A DNA stretch of 64,000 nucleotides from JAHEZL01 sp046074525 (GTDB taxonomy: Bacteria; Bacteroidota; Bacteroidia; Flavobacteriales_C; GCA-002722245). Numbering within the stretch: position 1 is the first letter of the stretch; the number at the start of each line of letters is the position of its first letter. Position numbers and translations under genes: made by a program. The notes beneath the pieces were generated by a model. It worked only from the letters and a program-made list of their open reading frames with translations, ran no database searches and was not told the origin of the DNA. Positions 16,588 to 24,873 of this stretch are shown in pieces. Location: contig JBJTOK010000033.1 of assembly GCA_046074525.1 (NCBI GenBank), forward strand, positions 31,509-95,508, read 5' to 3'.

Positions 16588-17832
16588 TTAATACCTCGCG
16601 CGGCCCCAGTAATTAGCCAGCCATTGGTAAGCTACAAAAGCAATGAGATACACCAGCGACAAGGTATTCATCAGCTGGCCCGTTTTGAAAATAACCAAAA
16701 CAGACAAAATCCCGACCACCGCCATTCCCAGCGCATAGTAATTGTATTTTTTTTCGTTTTCGTCGCCGGAATAAATTCGGGATAAAGGCACCATCATCGT
16801 GAAACCGTAAAATGTAATCGCCAAAAACACTTCCTGAAAAGTAAAGAGATAAGCAAGTAACCCAGCCACAAAAACACCTGCAGCCATTCCGATAAAATTG
16901 GAAATTCTTACTTCCGTGTCTGTTAAAGCATAACGCCCGTATTTATTGAGTCGCAAAAACAAGTTCGACAGAGGATGAATCACCCAGGTTAAAAAGGCGA
17001 AGATGAAAATGAAAATCAGGAGAGGATAAATAAAAGGCGACCACTCGGGATGACTTTCTTCTACTTCCCCCAAAATATTCGACACAACATAAATCCCAAT
17101 GATAATGGCCCATTGCATGCCTTTACTCTGTTTCGACATCCAGAACTGGTAGTTCAAAAACCATCGATAGATAAAGTATTTGGCCTTCATAGCCTCCACC
17201 ATTCCGGCACGCGCATACTCTAGTCCGGGAGCAAGTCGCAAAGCCTCCCTGAAATGCACCAAAGCCTTTTCGTGATGGCCTTTCTCCAGCAAACCCCATC
17301 CATAATTAGTATGAGTATACGGGTTATCAGGATCTTCATTCAGCGCGCCTTCAATGGTACTGTATGCATCCTGTTTGTTGTTGAGTTTTACCTGAGCCTG
17401 AGCTTTGGTATTTAAGCAATGTAGATTAGCCGGATCACGATTTAAACCTTCTTCCGCCTTCTGCAAAGCTTCAGAATATTTCTTTTGCACCATCTTGATA
17501 TCCGCGAGCAACGCGAAATATTCGGCGTTATCAGGATTGGCGTTAATGGCAAAACCAATGAACATTTCCGACTGTGACTCATCTTTTTTATTGAGAAGGA
17601 TAACAGCCTTGATATAATAAAAGTATCCTTCCGAGGCATCCAGGCGAATCGCAGAATCAATGGTGCGCAAAGCCTCATCATAATTCCCGGCTTGCAAATA
17701 AGTCCGTGCCAAAAGGCCTATAGCATAAGCGTGCTCAGGGAAATCCGACAAATGTTTTTTGATCTCCTTCTCGGCATCGGCGAATCGTCCCTGTTCCAGC
17801 AATAATTCGGCGCGGGCTAAAAACTGCGACAT
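16588..17832 (-). CDS. TPR-containing multi-pass membrane protein, partner of the adjacent AAA ATPase
   Basis: A 414-residue protein. Residues 1-215 are about six TPR units (AELLLEQGRFADAEKEIKKH, LARTYLQAGNYDEALRTIDS, YGWGLLEKGHHEKALVHFRE). Residues 235-405 hold about six hydrophobic spans (for example WAIIIGIYVVSNILGEV, LLIFIFIFAFLTWVIHPLSN, VFLAITFYGFTMMVPLS) linked by short loops. The TPR part probably faces the cytoplasm, since no signal peptide precedes it. Its start codon overlaps the stop of the AAA ATPase gene by one base (TAATG), so the two are cotranslated. I infer it anchors or feeds the ATPase at the membrane; no known system with this exact pair comes to mind. Confidence 0.75.
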   Translation of the reverse strand: MSQFLARAELLLEQGRFADAEKEIKKHLSDFPEHAYAIGLLARTYLQAGNYDEALRTIDSAIRLDASEGYFYYIKAVILLNKKDESQSEMFIGFAINANPDNAEYFALLADIKMVQKKYSEALQKAEEGLNRDPANLHCLNTKAQAQVKLNNKQDAYSTIEGALNEDPDNPYTHTNYGWGLLEKGHHEKALVHFREALRLAPGLEYARAGMVEAMKAKYFIYRWFLNYQFWMSKQSKGMQWAIIIGIYVVSNILGEVEESHPEWSPFIYPLLIFIFIFAFLTWVIHPLSNLFLRLNKYGRYALTDTEVRISNFIGMAAGVFVAGLLAYLFTFQEVFLAITFYGFTMMVPLSRIYSGDENEKKYNYYALGMAVVGILSVLVIFKTGQLMNTLSLVYLIAFVAYQWLANYWGRARY

Positions 17833-19151
17833 TATTTCCTGATGTTTAAGTAAGACAAGATGTCGTCATAGAGTCCGGATTCATTAGCATACAGCGCATA
17901 GTTCTTCGCCGAGTTAAACCAATCACGTGTAGAAGCGCGATGTAACTTCACTGCATTCAGCAAATCTTTGGTAGTAAGTGGTTGCGGAACTCCGGTTTTA
18001 ATTGATTCCTCCAGTTTGGATTCAATAGCAATATCAATTACGGCGTTGATATCAGCGCCAGAGTAATCGTTCATTTTTTTAGCTATGGAAGAGTAATCAA
18101 TATCTGCTTTCGGCTTGTCTTTCAATTGCAATTCCAGAATAACTTCCTTACTCTGATCATCGGGTGGCGACACGAAAATAATCCTGTCGAAACGGCCCGG
18201 GCGGCGGAAAGCAGGATCCAGATGCCATGGTGCGTTGGTAGCTCCCAGAACAAGAATCCCGTCATTGTTACCATCCACGCCATCTAACTCCGATAAAAAC
18301 TGGTTAATCAAATGGCGACCTGCCGATTGCTTCATATCAGAGCGACTTGCTCCAAGCGCATCAATTTCATCAAAAAACAACACACAAGGCTTGTTTCTTC
18401 TGGCATATTCAAATATTTCGTGGAGATTTTTCTCGCTGTTGCCTATCCACATATCGAGTACATCATTGATGCCGATATTGATAAACTTCGCTTTCACTTG
18501 TCCGGCTGTAGCCCTTGCCAAGTGCGTTTTTCCACAACCCGGAGGTCCGTACAGCAAAATACCACCACCTATTTTCTTTCCATAGGCTTTATAAATTTCG
18601 GGATTTTTCAAAGGCTGGATGATCTTCAGGTCGATTTCACGCTTTACTTTTTCCATTCCTCCCACATCATTGAAATCAATTCCCGGATTTTCCACGATTC
18701 TGTAAGTGGCATCTTCATCGAATTCATCATCATCGGATTCAGCATTTTCAGCAGCTGCAGATTGTGTGCGCAAACTATCCAATTCACTATCGGTCATCCT
18801 CGGATCCAGCTTCAGAACACGCTTGTAAACATCAATAGCTTCGGAAATGGATTTATCTTTAAAATGCGCTTTGGCCAGCAGCAGTAAAGCTTCAGGATTG
18901 TTTTTAAACTGCTCTTCCTCGGCAATAACGATGGTAGCAGAGTAATTCCCCTGCAACAGGAAAGTCTTCGCCAACAAGAGCTTTGCCGCTTCGTGGGAAG
19001 GATATTTTGCTAAAACGCCGTTGAATTCGGATATCGCTTCGGGATATTCTCTTTCCTCCAGCAGCATTTCACCGATATGCAGTTTCAAAGGGATATTGTC
19101 GGGAGAAAATTTAAGGGCTTCTCTTAATTTATTGATTGCTTCACTTGCCAT
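17832..19151 (-). CDS. TPR-AAA ATPase (Cdc48/Vps4-like single AAA domain)
   Basis: A 439-residue cytoplasmic ATPase. Residues 1-120 contain TPRs, then an acidic linker (SDDDEFDEDA, about 138-147) leads into one classic-type AAA domain: FNDVGGMEKVKREI entry, Walker A GPPGCGKT (about 203-210), pore-region sequence DMWIGNSEKNLHEIF, Walker B VLFFDEIDALG (about 260-270), sensor-1 LGATNAP, and the paired arginine fingers in FRRPGRFDR. The C-terminal helical tail WFNSAKNYALYANESGLYDDIL resembles that of SpoVK/Vps4-like bacterial proteins. All catalytic residues are present. It starts the two-gene unit with the TPR membrane protein. The substrate is unknown; a protein-remodelling role is inferred from the family. 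Confidence 0.85.
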   Translation of the reverse strand: MASEAINKLREALKFSPDNIPLKLHIGEMLLEEREYPEAISEFNGVLAKYPSHEAAKLLLAKTFLLQGNYSATIVIAEEEQFKNNPEALLLLAKAHFKDKSISEAIDVYKRVLKLDPRMTDSELDSLRTQSAAAENAESDDDEFDEDATYRIVENPGIDFNDVGGMEKVKREIDLKIIQPLKNPEIYKAYGKKIGGGILLYGPPGCGKTHLARATAGQVKAKFINIGINDVLDMWIGNSEKNLHEIFEYARRNKPCVLFFDEIDALGASRSDMKQSAGRHLINQFLSELDGVDGNNDGILVLGATNAPWHLDPAFRRPGRFDRIIFVSPPDDQSKEVILELQLKDKPKADIDYSSIAKKMNDYSGADINAVIDIAIESKLEESIKTGVPQPLTTKDLLNAVKLHRASTRDWFNSAKNYALYANESGLYDDILSYLNIRK

Positions 19152-19169
19152 TTGCTTACAGTTAGGCCG

Positions 19170-19177
19170 CGAAAATA
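19170..19177 (-). promoter_or_regulatory. -7 box for the TPR-AAA pair
   Basis: Leftward TATTTTCG, one mismatch from TAnnTTTG, 18 bases before the ATG. Confidence 0.4.
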
Positions 19178-19208
19178 CGACTTTCTGAAGAAGGAAGAAA
19201 GCTCAATT

Positions 19209-20174
19209 TTAGGCCAGCCCTTTTGTTCTGCGAATCTGGTGAACAGCAATTTTCAAAATATCGAAGGCCATTTCGGCCATTTTATTCCCTTTATTATCGA
19301 GCGTTGGATTGATTTCCACCATTTCGAAACAACACACTTTCGGATTTTTAAGCACTTCTTTCACGATTTTTTCGGCCTCATGCGCCCAGAAACCGCCTGG
19401 AACAGGAGTTCCGGTGCCTACTGATATGGAGGAATCCAGACAATCCACATCAAAAGAAACATACACCACATCACAACCCGAGAGATACTCCTCTATCTCT
19501 TTCCCCATCTTCTCTACACCAATCTGGCGAAAGTGATCTACAGTGTAATTCTTCATGTGATGAATCTCCATCAGCTCATCTTCGGCAGGTTCTGTATCGC
19601 GAACGCCAATATAAACAAGGTCGCGAGGCGAAATATCAGCTCCTTCACCACCCAGTTTCTTGAATTTCTCCCAATAAGCTATCGTTTCCTTATTAGGCTC
19701 ATGCAGCTGATGCTCTTTATGATCGATACCCAAAGACACGCAAAGCGGCATCCCATGCATGTTTCCCGATGGCGTAGTGTAAGGCGTATGGATATCGGCA
19801 TGAGCGTCAATCCAAATCACTCCGATTCGTTTTCCAGGAAAAGCCTTGCGGATACCTGCCAGGGTTCCCGCGGCTGGTGAGTGATCCCCGGAGATCACCA
19901 CCGGAAATTTATTTTCAGCACTGATTTGTTTTTTGACTTCTTCCGATAATCTTTCACACACTGTAAGAATTTTATCTATCCTTCTTGCATAACGGTAAGG
20001 TGTTTCTTCGAAGATAGTATCGTTCTCATGCTGAATCTTCACCGATGGATACTGGAAAAAGAAAGGATCCTGTAATGTTTTAGCCACTGTTTTCAATGCA
20101 TCTATGCCCATTCCCGCGCCCCATTTGGCTGCACCGATTTCTGATTTATTTTCTATTAAAATTACTGACTCCAT
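19209..20174 (-). CDS. arginase family ureohydrolase
   Basis: A 321-residue binuclear-manganese hydrolase predicted to split arginine into ornithine and urea. Metal ligands are in VVISGDHS, IWIDAHADIHTP and SFDVDCLDSS; the SGNMHGMPL loop and the CFEMVEINP end are arginase-type, not agmatinase-type. One residue differs from the usual arginase text: DIHTP replaces DINTP, changing an Asn that in characterised arginases contacts the substrate carboxylate. That leaves some doubt about substrate. It is divergent from arginine decarboxylase, so two enzymes consuming arginine share one 85-base intergenic region. Named arginase from motifs; agmatinase or formimidoylglutamase activity is less likely. 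Confidence 0.87.
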   Translation of the reverse strand: MESVILIENKSEIGAAKWGAGMGIDALKTVAKTLQDPFFFQYPSVKIQHENDTIFEETPYRYARRIDKILTVCERLSEEVKKQISAENKFPVVISGDHSPAAGTLAGIRKAFPGKRIGVIWIDAHADIHTPYTTPSGNMHGMPLCVSLGIDHKEHQLHEPNKETIAYWEKFKKLGGEGADISPRDLVYIGVRDTEPAEDELMEIHHMKNYTVDHFRQIGVEKMGKEIEEYLSGCDVVYVSFDVDCLDSSISVGTGTPVPGGFWAHEAEKIVKEVLKNPKVCCFEMVEINPTLDNKGNKMAEMAFDILKIAVHQIRRTKGLA

Positions 20175-20188
20175 GTTTGTATATTAAT

Positions 20189-20207
20189 TATATTTGCCGC
20201 GAAATTA
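20189..20207. promoter_or_regulatory. abutting divergent -7 boxes between arginase and arginine decarboxylase genes
   Basis: Rightward TATATTTG at 20189-20196 is exact to TAnnTTTG; leftward TAATTTCG at 20207-20200 has one mismatch. They are three bases apart, so two polymerases could not occupy both at once. Neither has a good -33 match, so the pair is only moderately supported. Confidence 0.4.
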
Positions 20208-20259
20208 TCAATGTAAGTAACTCGGATTTAATTTTTACACAGCAACTAACTCAGTTATT

Positions 20260-21648
20260 ATGCAATCTACTTATCACGAAATACTCAAAGAAACCCTCGA
20301 GGAAAACAATTCTGAATTCGAAGTTATTGATAATGAATTACATTTTCACAAAATTCCTTTGATGGATATTATCAAGCAGTACGGAACACCTCTCCGTATT
20401 ACTTATCTGCCCAATATCAGCAAACAGATACAAAGGGCAAAAACCTTTTTCAAGGTGGCTATTGCACGACAAAATTACACTGGTAATTATACTTATTGTT
20501 ACTGTACAAAAAGCTCACATTTTTCCTTCGTTATGGAAGAAGCACTGAAAAACGATATTCACATTGAAACTTCTTCGGCTTTTGACCTCCATATCATTAA
20601 AAACCTTTACCAAAGAAAAAAATTAACCAAGGAAACCTTTATCATTTCTAACGGATTTAAGCGTCCGGCCTATACTCAAGGTATTGTTAAGCTGATCAAT
20701 GAAGGCTTTAACATCATTCCTGTCCTCGACAACATGAACGAGTTCAAGGCCTATGAGAAAATCAAAAAGGATTTCAATATCGGTATCCGTATTGCTACGG
20801 AAGAGCAGCCAAACTTCGATTTTTATACCTCCCGCTTAGGCATTAATCCTAACAAAATCGTTGATTTTTATAAAGAGAAAATCAAATCCAACAGATATGC
20901 AAGCCTCAAAATGCTGCACTTCTTCATTAATACAGGGGTTCAGGACAATGACTATTACTGGAATGAATTGAGCAAATGTTTGCAGATATACATAGAACTG
21001 AAAAAAATCTGTCCTGAACTGGACTCCCTCAATATCGGTGGTGGATTTCCTATCAAATCATCGTTGCAATTTGAATGGGATTACGACTATATCGCTGAAA
21101 AAATCGTTGAAACCATCAAGAATGCGTGCGACGACGAAGACATCAAACATCCTAATCTCTTCACCGAATTTGGCACTTTTACAGTTGGAGAAAGTGGTTT
21201 GATGCTATACACCGTTTTGAATCAGAAACAACAGAACGACAGAGAAATGTGGTACATGATCAACAATTCCTTCATGACTACCCTGCCTGATGTTTGGGCT
21301 ATCGACCAGCGTTATCCTATGCTGGCGATCAATAACTGGGACAAGGAATCCCAGCGCGTGTTCCTTGGCGGACTCACCTGTGACAGCGAAGATTTCTACA
21401 ACGCAGAAAAGCACAACAACAAAATCTTCCTGCCGAAATTGCAGGGCAAAGAACCTTTACATCTCGCCTTCTTTTATACAGGTGCATACCAGGAATCTCT
21501 TTCAGGTGTAGGCGGATTGAAACACTGCCTTATTCCTAGTCCGAAACATATCATCATCTCTAAGGAAGACGACGATGAAGATTACACTACCAAACTTTTT
21601 TCAAAGGAACAAAGCCCTAAATCAATGATGAAAATTTTAGGATATTAA
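20260..21648 (+). CDS. speA: arginine decarboxylase, short Bacteroidota type (PLP, alanine-racemase fold)
   Basis: A 462-residue PLP enzyme of fold III predicted to convert arginine to agmatine, the start of polyamine synthesis. The Schiff-base lysine is K84 in YCYCTKSSHFS; the phosphate-binding glycines are in SLNIGGGFPIKSS; the substrate-side Cys/Asp block is FLGGLTCDSEDFYN and the end motif AFFYTGAYQESLSG. It is shorter than the about 630-residue E. coli SpeA because it lacks the inserted domains, a form I associate with Bacteroidota. The acidic KEDDDEDYTTK stretch precedes a variable tail. It is transcribed away from the arginase gene. No polyamine gene follows within the window. Confidence 0.87.
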   Translation: MQSTYHEILKETLEENNSEFEVIDNELHFHKIPLMDIIKQYGTPLRITYLPNISKQIQRAKTFFKVAIARQNYTGNYTYCYCTKSSHFSFVMEEALKNDIHIETSSAFDLHIIKNLYQRKKLTKETFIISNGFKRPAYTQGIVKLINEGFNIIPVLDNMNEFKAYEKIKKDFNIGIRIATEEQPNFDFYTSRLGINPNKIVDFYKEKIKSNRYASLKMLHFFINTGVQDNDYYWNELSKCLQIYIELKKICPELDSLNIGGGFPIKSSLQFEWDYDYIAEKIVETIKNACDDEDIKHPNLFTEFGTFTVGESGLMLYTVLNQKQQNDREMWYMINNSFMTTLPDVWAIDQRYPMLAINNWDKESQRVFLGGLTCDSEDFYNAEKHNNKIFLPKLQGKEPLHLAFFYTGAYQESLSGVGGLKHCLIPSPKHIIISKEDDDEDYTTKLFSKEQSPKSMMKILGY

Positions 21649-21694
21649 GCCCGCCCATGGCTTGATTACTTAAAAAACATTTCGCAAAAAACAC

Positions 21695-21725
21695 TTTGCA
21701 CGATATTGGTTATTTTACTATTTTG
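21695..21725 (+). promoter_or_regulatory. promoter of the DUF4369-like lipoprotein gene
   Basis: TTTG at 21695-21698, 20-base spacer, TATTTTG at 21719-21725 (one base short of TAnnTTTG). Predicted start of transcription about 15 bases before the ATG at 21747. Confidence 0.5.
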
Positions 21726-21746
21726 CCGGCTCTTAAACCCGTTTGT

Positions 21747-22628
21747 ATGAAAAGATTATTACTCTCATTAGTTGCCCTCAGTGCTTTATTTTCATGTGGA
21801 GAACCCGCTCCAACCGTTGCTCCCGAAACTGTTATTACAGGAACCATAACCAATCCCGACGGCAATACCGTTTGGATTGAGAACTATAAAAACGAAAAAA
21901 TAAAGATTGATACCTTAAACGAAAAAGGAGAATTTGAAATCAAATTCACCCTTGCCGAAGCAACCTGCTTCGAAATAGTAAACGGAAAAGCGAAATCTTA
22001 CCTTTGCCTTGCTCCAGCAGATACACTCACAGCATCTTTTGACGCCAAAAACATTTGCCAGACCATCGTTTATAGTGGGAAATCCATCGCATTGAACAAT
22101 TACCTCGCAGAAAAACAAAGAAGTTGTGATAAACTTATGACAGGTGAATACGACTCTTTGTACCATATGACTCCTGATACTTTCCTGATGACTGCAGAAG
22201 TACTTTTCAAAACTTTTTTTTCTCCGTTTGATGCGATAAAAGCCGATACCAGTGTCAACAAGACTTTAATCGCTAAGGAAGAAGAAGCCTTGAAATACGA
22301 AAAAGCTGCCTTATTGCTCGATTATAACTATTACCACAAAATGATGAGAGCTATAGACAGTGTTCCCGACATTCACAAAATTACCGACCTTACTAAAGAC
22401 GTTAATCCAAACAACGCTTCCGCATTGGATTTGAAAGCCTACCAGAATTTCCTCATGAGCTATATCAATTTCAAAGCCGAAGAAGTTTACAAGGCAGACA
22501 CAACTTTACATTCTAATCCGGATGGTATGAATAAAGCAAAACTGATAAGCGTGGAGAAAAACATCACCGATCCGGTAGTGAAAGAATATCTTAATAACGA
22601 ACTAAAAGAAACGAGTCCGACAATGTAA
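21747..22628 (+). CDS. DUF4369-like lipoprotein lacking the thioredoxin domain
   Basis: About 293 residues from the ATG at 21747, chosen because it opens a lipoprotein signal (MKRLLLSLVALSALFSC, Cys17). The next about 90 residues look like DUF4369: TGTITNPDGNTVWIENYKN, then IDTLNEKGEFEIKFTL. In most proteins with this domain a TlpA/ResA-like thioredoxin domain with CxxC follows; here the rest is a helical segment (residues 120-293) with no CxxC. It is either a stand-alone variant or a partner of a separate thioredoxin. Probably anchored in the outer membrane facing the periplasm. It has its own promoter and a strong terminator. Confidence 0.7.
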   Translation: MKRLLLSLVALSALFSCGEPAPTVAPETVITGTITNPDGNTVWIENYKNEKIKIDTLNEKGEFEIKFTLAEATCFEIVNGKAKSYLCLAPADTLTASFDAKNICQTIVYSGKSIALNNYLAEKQRSCDKLMTGEYDSLYHMTPDTFLMTAEVLFKTFFSPFDAIKADTSVNKTLIAKEEEALKYEKAALLLDYNYYHKMMRAIDSVPDIHKITDLTKDVNPNNASALDLKAYQNFLMSYINFKAEEVYKADTTLHSNPDGMNKAKLISVEKNITDPVVKEYLNNELKETSPTM

Positions 22629-22643
22629 TTCTAACGCTAAAAC

Positions 22644-22680
22644 AAAAAAAACCTTCTGGAATTCCAGAAGGTTTTTTTGT
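22644..22680. terminator. bidirectional terminator between lipoprotein gene and rlmF
   Basis: A perfect 22-base palindrome at 22651-22672 (half-site ACCTTCTGGAA) flanked by A7 on the left and T7 on the right, between two convergent genes. Confidence 0.92.
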
Positions 22681-22683
22681 TTT

Positions 22684-23643
22684 TCATCCGTCTACTTTCT
22701 TCCATCTTTTCTTCCTCCACTCATCCTGCTGCGCCTTGGTTAAGAAAGTCCAGGCCACTATTCTGCTCACTTTTTGTCCCTGCGCCATACGAATGGTTTT
22801 CACATCCAAGGCCTTGAAGTTTTTAAGTGCTTTATATACCACAGGCAAACTCTGTTTTTTGGACAATGCAGTTGAAAACCAGAAAAAATTAGTCGCAAAA
22901 TTCGCCGATTGCTCCACCATTTTCCTGGCGAATTCGGCTTCACCACCTTCGCACCACAACTCCGCATTTTGTCCGCCGAAATTCAACACTTTCTTATCCT
23001 TCATTTCAGGATTGAGATTCTTCCACTTGCGCTTTGTCCCTTCCTGCTGATCGGCCTGGGACGCATGAAAAGGCGGATTGCAAATGGAGATATCATACCA
23101 TTCTCCCGGACGAACAACACCTCTGTATATTCTGGAATGAGAAGATTGCAAACGAATATCAATGGCGGCTTTCAGATTATTAGCTTTCACTATTCTTTTC
23201 GCATTCTGCACCGAAACCGGGTCAACATCAGAACCAACAAAATTCCAGCCGTACTCTTTTTGTCCAACCAGCGGATACACACAATTAGCTCCTGTACCTA
23301 TATCAAGGCAAGTCACCTTTACAGGAATCACTCCTTCGTTAGACGATGACAGCAAATCGGCCATATAGTGAAGATAATCGGCGCGCCCGGGTATTGGCGG
23401 GCACAGGTAGGTAGGTGGAATATCCCATTCCCTTACACCATAAAAATGCTGCAGCAAAGCCTTATTCAAAATCTTCACTGCTTCGGGATTGCTGAAATCA
23501 ATGGTTTCTTCATCATTCGGATTCAACATCACATAAGGGTGCAACTCCTTGCAGCTTTTCACCAGAGCCTTGAAATCATAACGCAGTCGGTGCTTATTGC
23601 GCGGATGCAAATCCTGTTTTTCCTGTTGGTCTTTTTGAGTCAT
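22684..23643 (-). CDS. rlmF: 23S rRNA (adenine-1618-N6)-methyltransferase RlmF
   Basis: A 319-residue SAM-dependent methyltransferase that modifies A1618 of 23S rRNA. The family start HPRNKHRLRYDFKALVKSC is clear, followed by PPTYLCPPIPGRADYLH, the SAM-binding LDIGTGANCVYPL, FVGSDVDPVSVQNA, and the N6-adenine catalytic motif ICNPPFH. The C-terminal half ends with FRRW-like basic residues (EWRKKRWKKVDG). Length fits. The start lies five bases after the stop of the DEAD-box helicase gene, so the two form an operon whose products probably both act on the large ribosomal subunit. Confidence 0.95.
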   Translation of the reverse strand: MTQKDQQEKQDLHPRNKHRLRYDFKALVKSCKELHPYVMLNPNDEETIDFSNPEAVKILNKALLQHFYGVREWDIPPTYLCPPIPGRADYLHYMADLLSSSNEGVIPVKVTCLDIGTGANCVYPLVGQKEYGWNFVGSDVDPVSVQNAKRIVKANNLKAAIDIRLQSSHSRIYRGVVRPGEWYDISICNPPFHASQADQQEGTKRKWKNLNPEMKDKKVLNFGGQNAELWCEGGEAEFARKMVEQSANFATNFFWFSTALSKKQSLPVVYKALKNFKALDVKTIRMAQGQKVSRIVAWTFLTKAQQDEWRKKRWKKVDG

Positions 23644-23648
23644 TAAAT

Positions 23649-24761
23649 CTACTTCGCTTCTAAAATATTAATTCCCAATTTTTTCTCAATGAATTTCATA
23701 TTCGTCATCTCGTCTTTAGCCACTAAGCAGAGAGAGAGTCCGTTTTTACCGGCGCGGGCAGTGCGGCCGCTTCGATGCGTATAATACTCCGCCTGATCAG
23801 GCAATTGGTAATGTACAACATAAGCCAGTCCTTCCACATCAATCCCTCTCGCTGCCAAATCAGTAGCCACTAAAACCTGTAGTTTTTCACCTTTGAAAGC
23901 ACGCATTACTTTTTCACGATCCCTTTGCTGCATATCTCCTTCAATGGCAGCAGCAGAAATATTTTTAGCAATGAGCTGTTTGGCCAAGGCCTGCGCACTA
24001 GCCTTTGTTTTGCAAAAAACCACACCGCGGCTCTGGCCCTGCGATTTTAAAAAGCGGAAAAGCATATTGAATTTATCGGCCACTTCGCAACGCACAAACT
24101 GATGATCAATTTTCTGGTTGACAATTTTATCTTTATCAATCTGGATTTTAAATGCATCGGGCGACATGTATTTATCAATAATGTCGAGAATTTCTTTTGG
24201 CATTGTCGCCGAAAACAGCCATGTTTTTCGCTTGCCCTGCGTATGTTTTAAAATAGCATCAAGTTCTTTTTTAAAACCCATGCTCAGCATTTCATCGGCT
24301 TCATCGAGCACCACTTTTTTCACATCGCTGAGATCTACTGCTTTTCTCTCCAGAAGATCAACGAGCCTACCAGGAGTAGCTACAACAATATGCGTCGGGC
24401 GATTGAGTCGCGCAATTTGTATATCGATTTTTTCACCACCATACACAGCTTCCACAAAAATTTTATCGCTGTATTTCGTAAAGCGAAAAAGTTGTTTTGC
24501 AATTTGCTGACCAAGCTCTCGCGTTGGTGATAAAATCAAGGCCTGTACCTTAGGATTAGCAGGATTCACTTTCATCAGCAATGGCAATCCGAAGGCTGCC
24601 GTTTTACCTGTTCCGGTTTGCGCCTGACCGATAAAATCGGTGCCTTTCTCCAATAAAAAAGGCAAGGCCTTTTCCTGGATTTCAGTGGGCTGTATAATGT
24701 TTAATTCATTCAACCCCTTAATGAGAGAAGTGGAAACACCAAGATCTGCAAAGCTTTTCAT
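23649..24761 (-). CDS. DEAD-box RNA helicase, minimal two-domain form
   Basis: A 370-residue RNA helicase with a full set of motifs: LNIIQPTEIQEKALP (Q), AQTGTGKT, SPTRELGQQ, VLDEADEMLSMGF, SATMPKE, CKTKASAQAL, ATDLAARGIDV, HRSGRTARAG. It stops soon after the second RecA domain, without the RNA-binding tail of DbpA or CsdA, so its substrate may be set by partners. It is the first gene of a two-gene operon with rlmF (five-base gap). Large-subunit assembly is a reasonable inference from that pairing. A second, distinct DEAD-box gene (RhlE-like) lies about 9 kb away. Confidence 0.93.
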   Translation of the reverse strand: MKSFADLGVSTSLIKGLNELNIIQPTEIQEKALPFLLEKGTDFIGQAQTGTGKTAAFGLPLLMKVNPANPKVQALILSPTRELGQQIAKQLFRFTKYSDKIFVEAVYGGEKIDIQIARLNRPTHIVVATPGRLVDLLERKAVDLSDVKKVVLDEADEMLSMGFKKELDAILKHTQGKRKTWLFSATMPKEILDIIDKYMSPDAFKIQIDKDKIVNQKIDHQFVRCEVADKFNMLFRFLKSQGQSRGVVFCKTKASAQALAKQLIAKNISAAAIEGDMQQRDREKVMRAFKGEKLQVLVATDLAARGIDVEGLAYVVHYQLPDQAEYYTHRSGRTARAGKNGLSLCLVAKDEMTNMKFIEKKLGINILEAK

Positions 24762-24778
24762 ATGTTAATTATTTTCGG

Positions 24779-24786
24779 TGAAGATA
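24779..24786 (-). promoter_or_regulatory. -7 box for the helicase-rlmF operon
   Basis: Leftward TATCTTCA, two mismatches from TAnnTTTG but a common variant in this window; 17 bases before the ATG. Confidence 0.35.
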
Positions 24787-24873
24787 GTAAGAACTTATTG
24801 TTAATATATCTTCAAAAATTAATGAGGCCCCGAAAGAAAAATCTCCTACATTAGTGGGAAACCTAGCATCCTA

